This document shows, one piece after another, positions 11,891-23,399 of a stretch of DNA of 64,000 nucleotides. The stretch's first letter is position 1. Every line of letters begins with the position of its first letter. The DNA comes from Megamerina dolium (lineage: Eukaryota; Arthropoda; Insecta; Diptera; Megamerinidae), in contig OY978526.1 in the NCBI GenBank assembly GCA_963854835.1, positions 87,658,846 through 87,722,845 on the forward strand, given 5' to 3'. The position numbers and the translations under genes were made by a program. The notes under the pieces were generated by a model. That model saw nothing but the letters and a program-made list of their open reading frames with translations, ran no database searches and was not told where the DNA came from.

Positions 11891-13249
11891 TTGTTTGCCA
11901 TATATAACATTCTAAATCATGTTTTATCTCTTAATTGCAATGTATTCATATTTAATGTATGTACAATATTTTAGTTTATACTCACAAATGCATAACATAT
12001 ACGATACACATGCGTATAATTCTGCGAGTTTCTCTATGGCACACTTTTGCAAAACATTCCCCCTTTTGCAAAGTGAATTTTTCAGTCGGTGTCCAAAATC
12101 AAATACAAGCTTATCAAATTTATGCCTGTGGCCACAAGCACCCTTATAAGAGATTCACTCTTATTATTATGGTCTTTTATACAATTATTTGAACTCCCAT
12201 TTCTTGGTATCTAATTTCATGGCCCATTAGATCTTTTTTTTTCTAGTTGGAAATTTATATATTATATTACAACATTATACGTTACCGTGGTGGAGTCTTT
12301 TTAATACCTATCATTTAACTCGATGTTCGTTACATACATATGTACATGTACTCGTACCTATAAAAGTAAGCATGCTTATGTACAAGTACACGTGCTGTAA
12401 CACAAACTGATTCACATTTTTTTTTGTTTTTTTTTTTTTTTGTTTTATGGTAACTAGTATAAATTTTAAGGGTTTCATTCTTATACATATAATCAGGTCT
12501 ATATGTATATAATTGAATATCATAAGAAATCACCAATTACTTATGGGATATGACAAAAAGCAGTATGCTTTGTTGCATAACCACACACACATACACTATA
12601 ATTCTTATAGAGGAAAAATTTAACAAAGTGGGTTTTATTTAAAAAAAAAAAAAAAAAAATCCTACATTCGAACATGAAAGCTTAAATTGTAACGTTTACA
12701 TTTGTCACGCACTACGCCCACTAAATACATATTATTCATATCGCTATTGCATAGTCAGCGCGTTTCAGACTTGTGGGCATAATATAAAGATGTTTTCTGT
12801 TTTTTTTTTTCACTACCACAGCATCCTGACTTAAACAACACGATACGGTTTGTCATGTGGCAATATCATTCATACATACATGCAATGGTATGTGAGTACA
12901 TTGTACATGCATGTATTCACAGTTGTGCGTGTGAAGTTGTCATGCCATTTCACATGTTGGTTGCGTGCTTGACAAATACAAAATATGTACATAAGTATGT
13001 ATGCATATAGTATTTTGCAATTTGTCGTCATTGATTTGTTTTGCTTGCTAGTGTATCGCCTAACTTCGGTTTAATTCAGTTTTGATACCCTGCGCCCAAG
13101 TGAGTGGTATGATCGATCAATAGATTCCACTGATTGGACTCGGAATTTTATTCAACTCTAGATCATGATAAACAGATTCTTATTATTGTGGATATTCAAT
13201 TAAACCATCAATTGGACTATTATTATTATATTAACAGACCCTACCCCTA
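11891..13249. other. Intergenic AT-rich DNA
   Basis: No gene recognised. It contains homopolymer T and A runs (12417-12442 and 12641-12660) and CATA/TATG-rich simple sequence. Confidence 0.5.
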
Positions 13250-14312
13250 TGCACTGAGACCAGATATGATCTATTTTGGGGTATCCCAAAATTTTTACGC
13301 TTTTAATAAATTTCAGCATTGTGTGGGGTTCATTGTTCCACAATTTATGTGGAGGTACTGTACTATCACCAAAGTGGCTCAGTCTTTCTCTGCTAAGAGC
13401 TTGACATTCACAGAGAATGTGCTCCGAGCTTTCGATGTCTAAGTTGCAGAATCTGCAGACATCAGTGTCAGACAGATCTAACTTCTTTAAGTTGTATCTG
13501 AGGCTGCAGTGTCCTGTAAACTAATCACAAAGAATATGTAAGTCAGCTCTACCAAACGTAAGTATCCTTTTCGATATCCCTATATTTGGGATTAAGAACA
13601 GTTTTGCTTGGCGCTGCCCTGTACTATAAAGCCAGTGAACCACAGAAGGTTTCAGAGCCGATCAGGGGATTTTCAGCGTCTCTTTTTGACTAGTTTATCA
13701 GCTATTTCGTTCCCCTTGTGTCCTTCATGGCCAGGTATCCACCTTAATACTACAGTATTTAGGTTCCTTAGCTCATTTGGAAGGCTGAGATATTCATCTA
13801 CTAATTTAGAGGTAATTGTGAAAGATTGAAGAGCTTTTAAAGCTGCTTGGCTATCTGATAATATATAAATGTGGGATCCTTGCATCTTTTTTCGAAGACA
13901 CTCCAGCACACATATTTCAATGGCACAAATTTCCGCTTGGAAAATTGTCGGATAAAAACCCATTGAAATTGATCGTCTGAATTTGGGGCCAGACGTCTGA
14001 ATACCTGCCCCGGTTCCACCAGCTTCGACCCGTCCGTGTGCCAGATTTGAGAGCCATGCTTTAAAGGTGATTGATGCCCCTATTGCGGTTCACAACTTTT
14101 GTAACAGTTTGGTCGCCGTCGAGAAATTCATATTGCCGTTCTCAACTCGACTGGCGGCTGATTTTTTTGATTGTGTTCATTATTTTTGTGGTATTGCCGT
14201 TTGCAACTCTGTTTCAGTTTGGTCGACAAGCACGTTAAATATACACCACTGCTCATAAGCAGTTGTGTTTGCATCAGTTGCAGTTTACTTTAAACTAATA
14301 AAGCCAAAAATA

Positions 14313-14452
14313 ATGGAGAGATCGTAAGTAATAATTAGCTTGGCTTCATATTGTAATTTCTCAACATTTTATACATTTTCAGAAGTTTAAGAATTACAAC
14401 CAAAGCTCAATTTGAGAGGCTTGTTCAACTAATGGACCAGAATCCAAGCTAA
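14313..14452 (+). pseudogene. Truncated Myb/SANT-like accessory protein of Harbinger
   Basis: Exon 1 (14313-14323) encodes MER plus part of a Ser codon. A GTAAGT donor and a TTTTCAG acceptor define an intron of 69 bases, and exon 2 (14393-14452) continues in frame as SLRITTKAQFERLVQLM and ends at a TAA after 24 residues in all. In PIF/Harbinger elements a second gene encodes a Myb/SANT-domain protein that helps the transposase reach the nucleus and bind the ends. TKAQFERLVQLM is the kind of sequence found at the start of that domain. Assignment is moderate because so little is left. Confidence 0.55.
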
Positions 14453-14586
14453 CAAAGTAGACGTGAATCTAAGAAAATAAGATTTTTTTTTTAAATAATT
14501 TAAGTTATCTTCCATTTACCAAAAAAGACTGAAATGAATTTAAAAAATAAATAAGAGATAAATTTATTGAGCTTGGAAAGAACGCA

Positions 14587-15033
14587 TTATATTATTTCTG
14601 ATACTCCTTGCAGCGTCTGTTTCGTCTCCAATACATCTAATACTTCTTTTAAAACAAGTGACATTGTAGATTGAGCCACTCCTATATTGAAGTCATTGCC
14701 GCTGCTCTTCTGGTAGCTTCCATCAGCGAAAAATCTAAGAGCAGCACACAATTTCAATATTGGTGGTATAGATACGACACGCACAGATTTCTTGAAATGG
14801 TCTTTTACGTCATCCAGCAAAAAGCAAAATGCCTCTTTGCTCAGTCGAAAATAGCTAATAAATCTATAAAAAAATTTATTATTTGCTTTTATTTATTTTG
14901 AACAATATTTATACTTTTCGCTAGGTAGTTCAAGAGGGTTAGAGTCATCACGAATTTTTCTCCGTAAGCGTAGCAAATCAATTTTCGCGTCTTCGTTTTC
15001 ATCTTCATAAAACAAATTTACACTAATATCCAT
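14587..15033 (-). pseudogene. Truncated HARBI1-like Harbinger transposase
   Basis: Exon 1 runs from the ATG at 15033 to 14915 and encodes MDISVNLFYEDENEDAK and onward. A GT donor at 14914-14913 and an AG acceptor before 14863 remove a 51-base intron and keep the frame. Exon 2 (14863-14587) encodes FRLSKEAFCFLLDDV and then LKLCAALRFFADGSYQ and AQSTMSLVLKEVLDVL. This order (an SKEAF block, an ALRFFA-GS block, a helix-turn-helix with S-S-V) is the N-terminal part of HARBI1/PIF transposases. The DDE catalytic domain that should follow is missing: the frame ends at a TAA at 14587. Total about 131 residues against about 350-400 in intact proteins. Non-functional as a transposase. Confidence 0.8.
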
Positions 15034-15640
15034 TTTAAATAATTTTCACAGCAAAACACAATTGTATATTTCCTTAATTTTTACTTTTAATCGACCACTT
15101 TTCTGTCATAAGTGATATTTTAGGCTGGTAACGCCATAACAATTTCAACCGAAAACAGTGGTGTACCACAATACCAAAAAATAGTTTGGTCTTGTTGAAG
15201 TCGGGTCGACTCTAAGACGACCAAACTGGGTTGAGTGGTGAACCGCAATAGGGGCATGAATTTTTCCTCTTTGCTTCTCTTTCGCTTATAACAATTTCGA
15301 AGTGCCGGAAGTAAGATATTTTTGAGGCCAGTGTGTCCACGCTAAACAAAATGAGGCTATTGGCAAAGTTTTCTAAAACTTTTAAGCGCCCGGTTAGATC
15401 TTTTGTTTCTGGAGATAACTTGCAGCCTTAAGACTGAGAGGCAGGCTTCCTTTTCAATTTGGATAGGAAGTGGAGGGATGTGAATGTGAAGTACTCCCAT
15501 AGCGTCGGTGGGATAAGTTTTCATTGCCCCGTGGCGCCAACACAAGTGAGACGAAGCAGCTTATTAATCAATTGGACTAATTGCAGTGGCTATTGCAAGA
15601 AATGGGAGAGTATCAAAATGCAAAATATTTATAAGTCGAC

Positions 15641-17098
15641 CTAGGCCTACTGTAAGGTCATTTTTAATGCCAAGAATATCAAAACATGTAGTGCCTACTT
15701 GTGCATATTTATTTGGTGGCTAAGTGGTTTGTCACTTTCGAACAGTTGACAAGTTAATCATTACCCTTATCATGTCGATTATTTAGATACTATTTAAAAT
15801 TGTATGCTGTATTGTGAAATGCTTTAGCAATGCTATATATTTTGTTGTATTTTTGAAAATATTTCTTATGGTTTTTCTGAAATCGTATACATTGGGCAAA
15901 TTAATTATTGAATAGTTACTTACAAAAAGGAGTTTCAGAGAAAATGGTGATTGAGTAAAAACGATGTTTACTTGAGAGGAAGGTGGAATTTTTCTGAAAA
16001 TCGTGTCCAATAGTGTATGTGAGCATACATATATGTACTGTGAATATGATATATTAACGTTAACATTACGTTCATACACACTTTTCAACCATTAACTCTT
16101 ACATAATCATTGCAAATATATTTCGATTATTCGAGGACGGCATCCGACAACCAAAATACATTTATTTGCATTAATTCCGCCACAACACTTCCGTTTTACA
16201 ATCACAGTACACAGTACCTATAGATCGTTTCACATACCCCCAACAAGTATAAACAATAAATGCAAATGATTACAACCAGCCACCAATGAAAATGTTTTTG
16301 TATTTTCTTTGCAACATTCATATGAAAATATACATAGATGCATCATACTCATATGCAAGTTAGTAGCATACAGCAAAATTATCACAATCCACATATAAAT
16401 TTTATCGATTTAAAATGAAAATTGAATGCGAATGCATATACGTGTATATGCGAGAATTTATGTATATATGTATGCATATGTGTGCATACTAGTATTTCCA
16501 TACGAAAGTACTCACATAAGCCACAAATGAAGGCATCAGCATCAGCAGCAGCAATAGCAGCACATACATTAAAATGCATACATATACAGGGTTGTCGAAG
16601 TAATTATAAATTGTTGATGAAAAAAAAATATATATTGTATAACTTTATTTTTTAAGAATATGTAGGCAGACTTCCATTCTGAGTTTGAGCATGAGTCGTG
16701 AGTTTGAAATGCAGCCACGACAAATTTAATATAATACATACACGACAAATTGTGCCCATCTGTTGGCAAATTCATCATGAATTATGTAGCTTCTGAAAGA
16801 GCTCTGTGCTAAAGTTAGTGGTGATTTTTCTACTAACTGGATATTTCACTGTTAATCTAAATCACTTTTGACAATAGCTAGCCAACAGAAGTAACGAATT
16901 GTAATTTTAGATAACATTGTACGAGTCGAGAATGAAAATCGCAATAGCTCTAAAAATCATCGTGATTTAAAAATCGCAATCACTCTTTTCACTGATATTG
17001 AAAAATCACTTTACCTCTCATCACTAGTTGACACCCTTATAGGCATTTTTATAGGCATTATAAAGACCTACAGTCGCTACTGAATCAAAAAATTGAAA
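15641..17098. other. Intergenic AT-rich DNA
   Basis: No gene recognised. It includes CATA/TATG-rich simple sequence around 16320-16600. Confidence 0.5.
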
Positions 17099-17100
17099 TA

Positions 17101-18188
17101 TAAGGTCTAGTAAAAAGAAATTCATTATTTTTGCATTAATTTGAAGGTTTTATTTAGCATAGTTAGAATGCTCCGATTTAGGTCAAATATGCACCGTTTT
17201 GTTCGATAACTTGTTGCCATTTCGAAGGTAATTTCATAATGCCACTCTCATAGACACCCTCGTCTCTATTGGCAAAAAACTGGAACAGTCGATTTTCACA
17301 AGCTTCTCTTGAGGCGAATTTTTCATCAGCAAAATCATTCGCCATAGACAGAAACAGGTAGTAATCACTTGGTGCCAGGCCCGGACTATACGATGGATGC
17401 ATAAGAACTTCTCAACCAAGCTCCCGGAGCTTCTGGCGAGTCACTATCGATGTGTGTGGCCTGGCGTTTTCCTGATGGAACACAATTTCTGTCCTATTGG
17501 CCAAAGCTGTCCGCTTCTGGGCGATTGCTTCCTTCAGACCATCCAAATTTTGACAGTACAGGTCCGAATTAAGACTTTGGCCGTAGGGGAACAGCTTATA
17601 GTAGATGATTCCCTGCCAATCCCACCATGAGGTTTTTTGAGTTAACTCATGTGGCACCCATACATCGAGCTTCTTTTTGTATCCAGCCTTATTTAAATGG
17701 TTCCAAACGGCTTTTGGGCAATGTTTAGCTCCTGGGCAATAGAAAGAGTGCTTACATTACGGTCAGACTCGATGATTTCCATTATTTTATCAATATTTTC
17801 GACAATTGGCCTTCCAGAGCGTGGTGCATCTTTGACATTAAAATTACCGGAACGGAATCGACGAAACCAAAATTGCACGTGATTGGCTGTTACAGTATCA
17901 GAACCATAGACACTATTCACATTTTCAGCCGTCTGGCTTGCGTTTTCGCCTTTATCGAAGAATAACTGTAAAATATGGCATATTTTCTCTTTACTGGTGT
18001 CCATCTTTGATGTGTGCTCAAACAATACGGAGTCAAACAATCAAATACTGCCTCAAAAGTTTATTTAGTACGAAATCCTATCTTTCTAACAACATCTAGC
18101 GTAACCCAAACGCACTTATACAACGGGAGATACAGATTACTAAAGCCATCTATTGGAAAAATAATGGATTTCTTTTTACTACACCTGA
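17101..18188 (-). mobile_element. mariner element of a second subfamily, internally deleted
   Basis: The ends are inverted repeats, with taaggtctagtaaaaagaaa on the left matching the complement of the right end at 18 of 20 positions. A TA lies outside each end (17099-17100 and 18189-18190). The minus strand encodes a transposase that resembles the cecropia/Hsmar1-type group rather than the family at 112 and 61979. At 1088 bp it is about 200 bp shorter than a full element because the middle of the gene is gone. Confidence 0.92.
17178..18040 (-). pseudogene. mariner transposase with central deletion
   Basis: The N-terminal part (18040-17693) is well preserved: KEKICHILQLFFDKGENASQ, NHVQFWFRRFRSGNF, then the DAPRSGRPIVENIDKI linker and a second helix-turn-helix. 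It then shifts frame. The C-terminal part resumes with VPHELTQK joined directly to WWDWQGIIYYK, so about 80 residues carrying the first catalytic Asp are missing. The second catalytic position reads HQENARPHTS, Glu instead of Asp. The last block YSPGLAPSDYYLF (17350-17400) keeps the third Asp and lies in another frame. The protein cannot be active. Confidence 0.88.
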
Positions 18189-18190
18189 TA

Positions 18191-19297
18191 TTCAAAAATA
18201 TCAAATGTATATAATTATTTTTTTCTATTTGTCATTTTATTTTTTATTCACGCTAAATTTAATTCGCATACTAAGGGTATTCTCATACACATGCACAGTG
18301 TGTGTGGACAGTGTATTTCAAAAATATAAATGTGTTATTTTTCGAGGGGTTTTGCTAAGGCGTTTGGTCAACATCAAGCGGTACGTATGGAATACTACTC
18401 TCATAGTGATTTAAAGAATCAGAATTGTTTCTCTTTTCTGCTCATTATAAATACAACATTCATGAGCTATCACGATTCAAGGGACAACATTTGGCTATAA
18501 TTACAATATATTTTTAGAATATGTATTTACTGGTTAGGCCAGAATACGGAAGAATATGTCAAATATTGATATACCAATTGAATGTTGCTTGTAACCGTTT
18601 TGAATTGATATTATCAGTGTGTATGTAATAAGAATATATAATTAATAATTGCTAAGCGGCAGCATACACAGTCCAATTGTACTGTTCACCCTAGAGGGTG
18701 TAATTTGCATACGCACATTGGAAATCAATTTGTAAGATATCTTAGGTGTTGTTGTATTTTTCAAGTGTTTCCAATGCGTAAACAAGCACTCGCATTTGCG
18801 GCGTACGAAGGGGAAGCAAGAAACTGGTTTCACCTAAAGCCTGTTTGTTAAGCGTATACGAGTATACGTAAAATACACAAAAACAATCAATTAGCGGTCA
18901 TGTTGTGTGTGTTTTTTGTAGCACTGTTTTCGGCCATTGCATAATGGCGATGATGCTTGTATTATTATTATTATTATTATTATTTGTGTGGATATTTTCA
19001 ACTCTGACTTGTATTTCATTTTTATGCAATTCTTATTGTTGATATGTTATGGCTTTGTCAGCACAAAATTTCAGTCAGAGTGTGGTGCAAATGGCACTCG
19101 CGGTTATCAGTGCTTTTGATCGTTCATGCATGATGTTCGCGGCCACAATCTACGTATTTGGCATTTATACATGATGTGGCAATGTAAATATTGCCTCATT
19201 TTCTCGTTGACAGTTACAAGTAAGTGCAGAGAAGTTTCATTTATAAAAATTACGAAAAAAAAACTTAAATTTCTAGTATTTTGCACATACCATGTAC
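18191..19297. other. Intergenic DNA
   Basis: No gene recognised. It contains an (ATT)n microsatellite at 18961-18984. Confidence 0.5.
18961..18984. repeat. (ATT)n microsatellite
   Basis: Eight uninterrupted ATT units. Confidence 0.9.
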
Positions 19298-19299
19298 TA

Positions 19300-19833
19300 G
19301 GGTGATTTTTTAAGACCCTTCGGATTTAATTTGAAAAAAGAACACATAAAATTTAGAGAAATGTATGAAATCTTGGTTTGAGTCGACAGAATGATCTATA
19401 TAATTCAATGTTTAAAGATGATTTCATATAAATGTTGACCGCGGCTGCGCCTAAAATGGTTCATACGCTGGGTCCAATGATGCCTCCGGCTCATAATTCA
19501 CACCAAACAGTGCATTTTTCTGAATGCATTGGCAGTTCTTGCAATGTTTCTGGCTACTCTTCACACCAAATACGGCAATTTTGATTATTCACGTATCCAT
19601 TCAACCAGAAATAAGCTTCGTCGCTGAACGGAAGAATTGCAGGATGCAGTTTCTTAATCAAGCATGTATTTTTATAATAAAATTCAATAATCTGCAAGCG
19701 TCGTTCGTTTGTAAGTCGATTCATGGTTAAATTATAGACCAAACTGAACATGTTTGACAGTAACATATTACACGAAAACAGCTGAGCTGTAAAAAATAGT
19801 GTTGCCAAAAACAAAGTTGCTAAAAAATCACCC
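19300..19833 (-). mobile_element. Tc1/mariner-superfamily deletion derivative (gggtgattttttaag family), copy 1
   Basis: Ends gggtgattttt and its complement form the terminal repeats, with TA on both sides (19298-19299 and 19834-19835; the start may be shifted by one or two bases). The minus strand keeps the first about 35 residues of a transposase (MNRLTNERRLQIIEFYYKN) joined to a short central piece with DEAYFWLNGYVNNQNCRIW, then the 3' non-coding end with gttgaccgcggctgcgcc. An intact relative encodes about 350 residues, so roughly 1 kb is missing. A second copy, in opposite orientation, is at 32904-33443, and a more degenerate relative is at 40697-41425. Confidence 0.85.
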
Positions 19834-19835
19834 TA

Positions 19836-20388
19836 TATATATTCTCATTCCTGTGAATTCAAAGATTTCGCATTGAAATTGACAAATATATGATAAATAT
19901 TTCAAAAAAAAAAATACGTCCAGCAACGGGTTGTCCATTTTGTAGTAGTCTATTTAATACTCAAAATTGTCCAAGTTGCTCATCTGTAAACTCAAAATTA
20001 GATCAAACATGCATATGTCCAGTGAAAATATTAACCCAAATGTGTGTATGCCAAAGGCATTTAAATATTTCAATTAAAATTTAACGCATAAATGCATACA
20101 TAAATACAAAATGGTGACGAAAATTTCGCATTGCTACTCAGTTACTATTATCTGTATAGTATGATACCAGCGATATGATGTTTTTGCACACATTAATGGT
20201 GAGGCCGTGGTTAATCCACTTTCTGGTTTTTGAATTACTTTTTTGTATTGTAATGTAAATGTTTCCTTTATGCGCAATATAAATCGTATCACACTCGCTC
20301 TACTACTTATGCATAGACATTCTTTCGAAGCAACACTTTTGCTATTTTTCACTATACATCCTTAGTTATGCATATGTGGCAGTTGTTG

Positions 20389-20389
<1 letters not shown>
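19836..20389. other. Intergenic DNA
   Basis: No gene or repeat recognised. Confidence 0.45.

Positions 20390-20419
<30 letters not shown>
20390..20419. repeat. (CA)n tract on the 5' side of the chimeric LINE
   Basis: About 14 CA units run directly into the first base shared with the copy at 25458. A matching tract lies on the other side of the element (22368-22408). Confidence 0.95.
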
Positions 20420-20423
<4 letters not shown>

Positions 20424-20464
20424 CCACGCAAGAAACCGCTAAGAATTTACTAACAAGCCTTCAG

Positions 20465-21231
20465 ATGCAAGCTTGCTTGGCAATTACGGGTGCCATCCGA
20501 AACCGTGCGACATCTGCTATTGAAGCGATAATAGGATTATCCCCTCTGCACATCTTCTTAAGGAAATGTGCTGCTAGAAGTGCGTTGAAGATGCAAATCT
20601 TATCAACAAAACAACCTCATGACTTTGATCATATGAATATAAATAGAGATATACCAGATCAAGATATTATCTATTCAGTAACAAATTATATGATCGCTAA
20701 ACGACGTTTTGATCGTAATTTTGAGATCATTCTCTCAGACCGTGATGAATGGGACATTGGAGGGCCTTATGTCGATCCTAGAAACCTTGAAAAGTTCACT
20801 GATGGGTCAAAAATAGATACCGAAGTTGGTGCAGGAGTCTATTGACCCAAGACTAAAATTTTAGAGCCAATAGGCGAGTAGCCTAGCTCTTTTCAGGCCG
20901 AAATTTAAGTAATTTCGATCCTCGCGAGGATAAAAGGCGAAGCATCAAAGGCGCACCCATAACTATCATTTCAGATAGTCAAGCTGCATTAGAAGCACTA
21001 GCTTCTTATTTTTTGGAGTCGAAGCTCGTGGAGGAATGCTTTAATAACATCCAATCCCTAGGTAGAACGAATATGGTTGTACTCTGTTGTGTTCCGGGTC
21101 ACTCTGGGATTGAGGGAAATGAAATTGCTGATGAGCTGGTCAGGGCCGGTTCCGGCCCAGAGCCATACTGTGCTATCAACTGGGCGGAGGCTAAAACGAA
21201 GGTGAACAAATGGGAGTTTAGGGGCAGCTGA
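20465..21231 (+). pseudogene. RNase H region of LINE part A, with internal stops
   Basis: The frame from 20465 encodes a segment before RNase H and then the first strand of RNase H with the FTDGSK acidic residue. It ends at a TGA after GAGVY (20843-20845). The rest of RNase H lies in a downstream frame (SDSQAALEAL around 20977, then 21013-21231) ending in EFRGS. The middle of the domain between 20846 and 20975 contains two further stops. The copy at 25504-26270 has the same breaks, so the source sequence was already broken before the two copies separated. Confidence 0.85.
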
Positions 21232-21305
21232 AGAGGATGCTAACTGCAGGCTAAGCAAATTCCCAAATATCCAGACGCACGAAATTACGAATATTCTCCG
21301 CATGT

Positions 21306-22079
21306 GTGAAATCGACACTACTGTACGGAAGTGAAACATGGCTGATCTCGAACTCCATCACGCAGAGACTGCAAGCTTTCGTCAACAAGTGTTTGAGGAT
21401 AATTTGTAGAATTTTCTGGCCTAACACTATTTCAAACGAGGCACTATGGCGTCTGACGAGCGAAGAGCCAATACTGATCCAGATTAAGCGTAAAAAGTGG
21501 CGTTGGATTGGCCACACGCTAAGAAAGCAGCCAGATAGCATCATAATGGACATAATGGCCTCGGAGTTGGGCAGAGTATATAACAGAACCAAAAGCCTGA
21601 ATAGACGGTTAACGGCAACCGAACGGAAAGAGGAGAGACAGACGAGCCTAGATGAATGGCAAAGTCAATGGGACGCCGCAGGAAAAGGGAGGTGGACCCA
21701 CAGGCTCATCAGAAACGTGCAAGCTTGGGTCGAAAGAGGACACGGAGAGACAGACTACTACCTTACGCAGTTTTTGACGGGCCATGGTTGTTTCAGAGAG
21801 TACCTCCACAGATTCGGTCATGATGACGCGACAGAATGTTCATTCTGCAACACTGTTGGCGAAAACGCTCAGCATATCTTTTTCTTCTGCCTAAGATTTG
21901 AGACGCAGAGAATGACCATAGAGAAGATAATAAATGAAAGGATAACACCTGATAACATTGTGAGCCATATGCTGCGATCGAGTTTAGTGTGGTTTAAGAT
22001 GAAAGAATGGGCTGCAATAGCTCTCAAGGAGCTCAGGAAGAAGGAGTGGCAGCGGAGAAATATAACTGCAGCTGTGTGA
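21306..22079 (+). pseudogene. In-frame fusion ORF of two LINE C-termini (B plus R1-clade C)
   Basis: A single open frame of 257 codons begins in part B (MKSTLLYGSETWLISN) and passes the junction after QPDSI near 21543 into R1-clade sequence (MDIMASELGRVYN) without changing frame. It ends in AALKELRKKEWQRRNI and TGA. The first third matches LINE B and the rest matches the post-RT part of R1-clade proteins, including the CSFC-HIFFFC zinc-knuckle-like motif (about residues 181-197). The fusion is probably an accident of the junction. It has no RT palm or endonuclease, and I do not expect a function. Confidence 0.75.
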
Positions 22080-22346
22080 ACGCCATGTACGGGATGTTTG
22101 AAGAGGCATATTAGCTCAGCTTAGTCCTGCGAAGTAGTGCTTAACGGCGGTCCCGCAGGACACAAACAAGCTATAGAGGTCGGAGTTAAGGGTTTAGTAC
22201 GTAGGCGTACTGGTTCGCAAGTCCAGCATAGTAAGATATTACTGACTGGGCGTGGTCCCGAATGAGGTGTACCTTTAGCGGACAGTATGAATCGTACATG
22301 CCGTCTATGGTGGACGGTATCTAAGAAAGATTCCCCCTTCGAATAC

Positions 22347-22350
22347 AAAA

Positions 22351-22367
<17 letters not shown>
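22347..22367 (+). repeat. Poly(A) tail of the chimeric LINE
   Basis: An uninterrupted A run directly after the R1-like 3' UTR and directly before (CA)n. Confidence 0.9.

Positions 22368-22408
<41 letters not shown>
22368..22408. repeat. (CA)n tract on the 3' side of the chimeric LINE
   Basis: About 20 CA units follow the poly(A) tail with no base between. Confidence 0.95.
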
Positions 22409-22414
<6 letters not shown>

Positions 22415-23399
22415 GCACATCCAAAGAACATAATTGTGCCTCCTCAGCCTGTTGACATTTGCAATGAACTTGAACTTCACTTGACATTCGCTAGTTACGA
22501 TTATCCTGTTGCATTGTTCTTACTTAATTTTCATTCTCTACTCTTTTGCCACATAAAATGTAATGTATTTCGTTTTTTTTATATATATTTTTTATTCCTC
22601 AGCATATAATACTCCACGAGAAAAGTGTCTATGTCTGCATTACAGACATTTATACTTTGATACATACGAGTATGTATATATGTATGTGTATTTTTAAATA
22701 TATGATGTATGCTTTAAAGCATAATGATGTCCTTGTATGATTTACTGCCAGAGATTATGGTGTCGCAGTACCGTTTGCTATTAAATGTGTGTTTTCTGTC
22801 ACAAGTTATCATCGTCTAGACTGGGAGAAAAGTGATATTGTGTATATACATTGTATATATACATACATATGATACATGTGTATATAGAATCCTTTTCATA
22901 TGCATTTTATTGTATGTGCATATACAATATAATGCTGATATTTTCTTGATGAAATTGTCTGTATTTACATTCATATATGATTTTATTTAGATCGTAATCG
23001 GATTCATGTTTGTTTTCAGTTTTTATGTTAATTACTTTACAAAATGTTGCTCGTTATTTTAATTTGTATGCTTAAGAATTGTTGTGGCTTTCGTGCATAA
23101 AATAGAGTGCATTTGTAGAATTAAATTTTCAAAGAATAAATTTGCAAAAAATATGAAAAATTTTGTGCTTTTCAATAGCAAAACTAATATGTGGAGATAA
23201 TATAGTTTGTATAGTTTGTTTATAATTTCTTTGTATTCTGACTAAGGAAATTTCCAGTTTTAACATGCAGATGATTGGCGCAGAACCAAAGATTGAGAGA
23301 TACCAACTATTAAGCCAGCCATATACAAAATGGATATTTGCGTGAATGCAAAAAAAAAAACGTTGTAAGCAACATTTAACTATACCATTTTATTATGAT
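22409..23399. other. Intergenic AT-rich DNA
   Basis: No gene recognised. There is low-complexity TATG/CATA sequence around 22660-22930. Confidence 0.5.

Larger units (their letters stand above)
14075..15256. mobile_element. PIF/Harbinger deletion derivative
   Basis: The terminal inverted repeats are perfect for at least 19 bases (tgcccctattgcggttcac at 14075 and its complement ending at 15256). The flanking trinucleotide TGA at 14072-14074 is repeated at 15257-15259, giving a 3-bp target duplication as expected for PIF/Harbinger. Inside, both ends keep the start of a gene: a Myb/SANT-like protein on the plus strand and a HARBI1-like transposase on the minus strand, each with an intron and each cut short. 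The autonomous parent would be about three times longer, so this is an internally deleted copy. It is inserted in a LINE. Confidence 0.85.
13250..15640 (-). mobile_element. RNase H-bearing LINE fragment (I/R1-like), split by a Harbinger element
   Basis: Read on the minus strand, the right piece (about 15257-15640) encodes the region before RNase H: RHGAMKTYPTDAMGVL, then PPLPIQIEKEACLSVLRL. The left piece (13250-14074) encodes the RNase H core, with WHTDGSK carrying the first acidic residue, then FQAEICAIE, SDSQAALKAL and a IPGHEGHKGNEIAD block. It ends with a zinc-knuckle-like C-terminus near 13380-13460 (CRFC, then H and C in an EHILCEC block). A 1.18-kb Harbinger derivative (14075-15256) lies between the two pieces. 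Several frameshifts show the element is old. The clade is only assigned to the RNase H-containing I/Loa/R1 group. Confidence 0.8.
20419..22367 (+). mobile_element. Three-part chimeric non-LTR retroposon with R1-clade 3' end
   Basis: Part A (20419 to about 21214) is an RNase H-bearing LINE segment: LHIFLRKCAARSALKMQIL, then FTDGSKIDTEVGAGVY, SDSQAALEAL and a VPGHSGIEGNEIADELV block. Part B (about 21215-21543) is the C-terminal RT region of another LINE (STLLYGSETWLISN, KKWRWIGHTLRKQ). Part C (21544-22346) is the C-terminus and 3' UTR of an R1-clade element (YLTQFLTGHGCFREYLHRFG, then CSFC and HIFFFC as a zinc knuckle), followed by poly(A) at 22347-22367. Parts A and B match 25458-26582 at nearly every base without a gap. 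The element abuts (CA)n on both sides. Confidence 0.85.

Noticed and set aside
22121..22487. Minus-strand open frames full of Val-Cys repeats
   Set aside because: They are translations of the (CA)n and poly(A) tracts.
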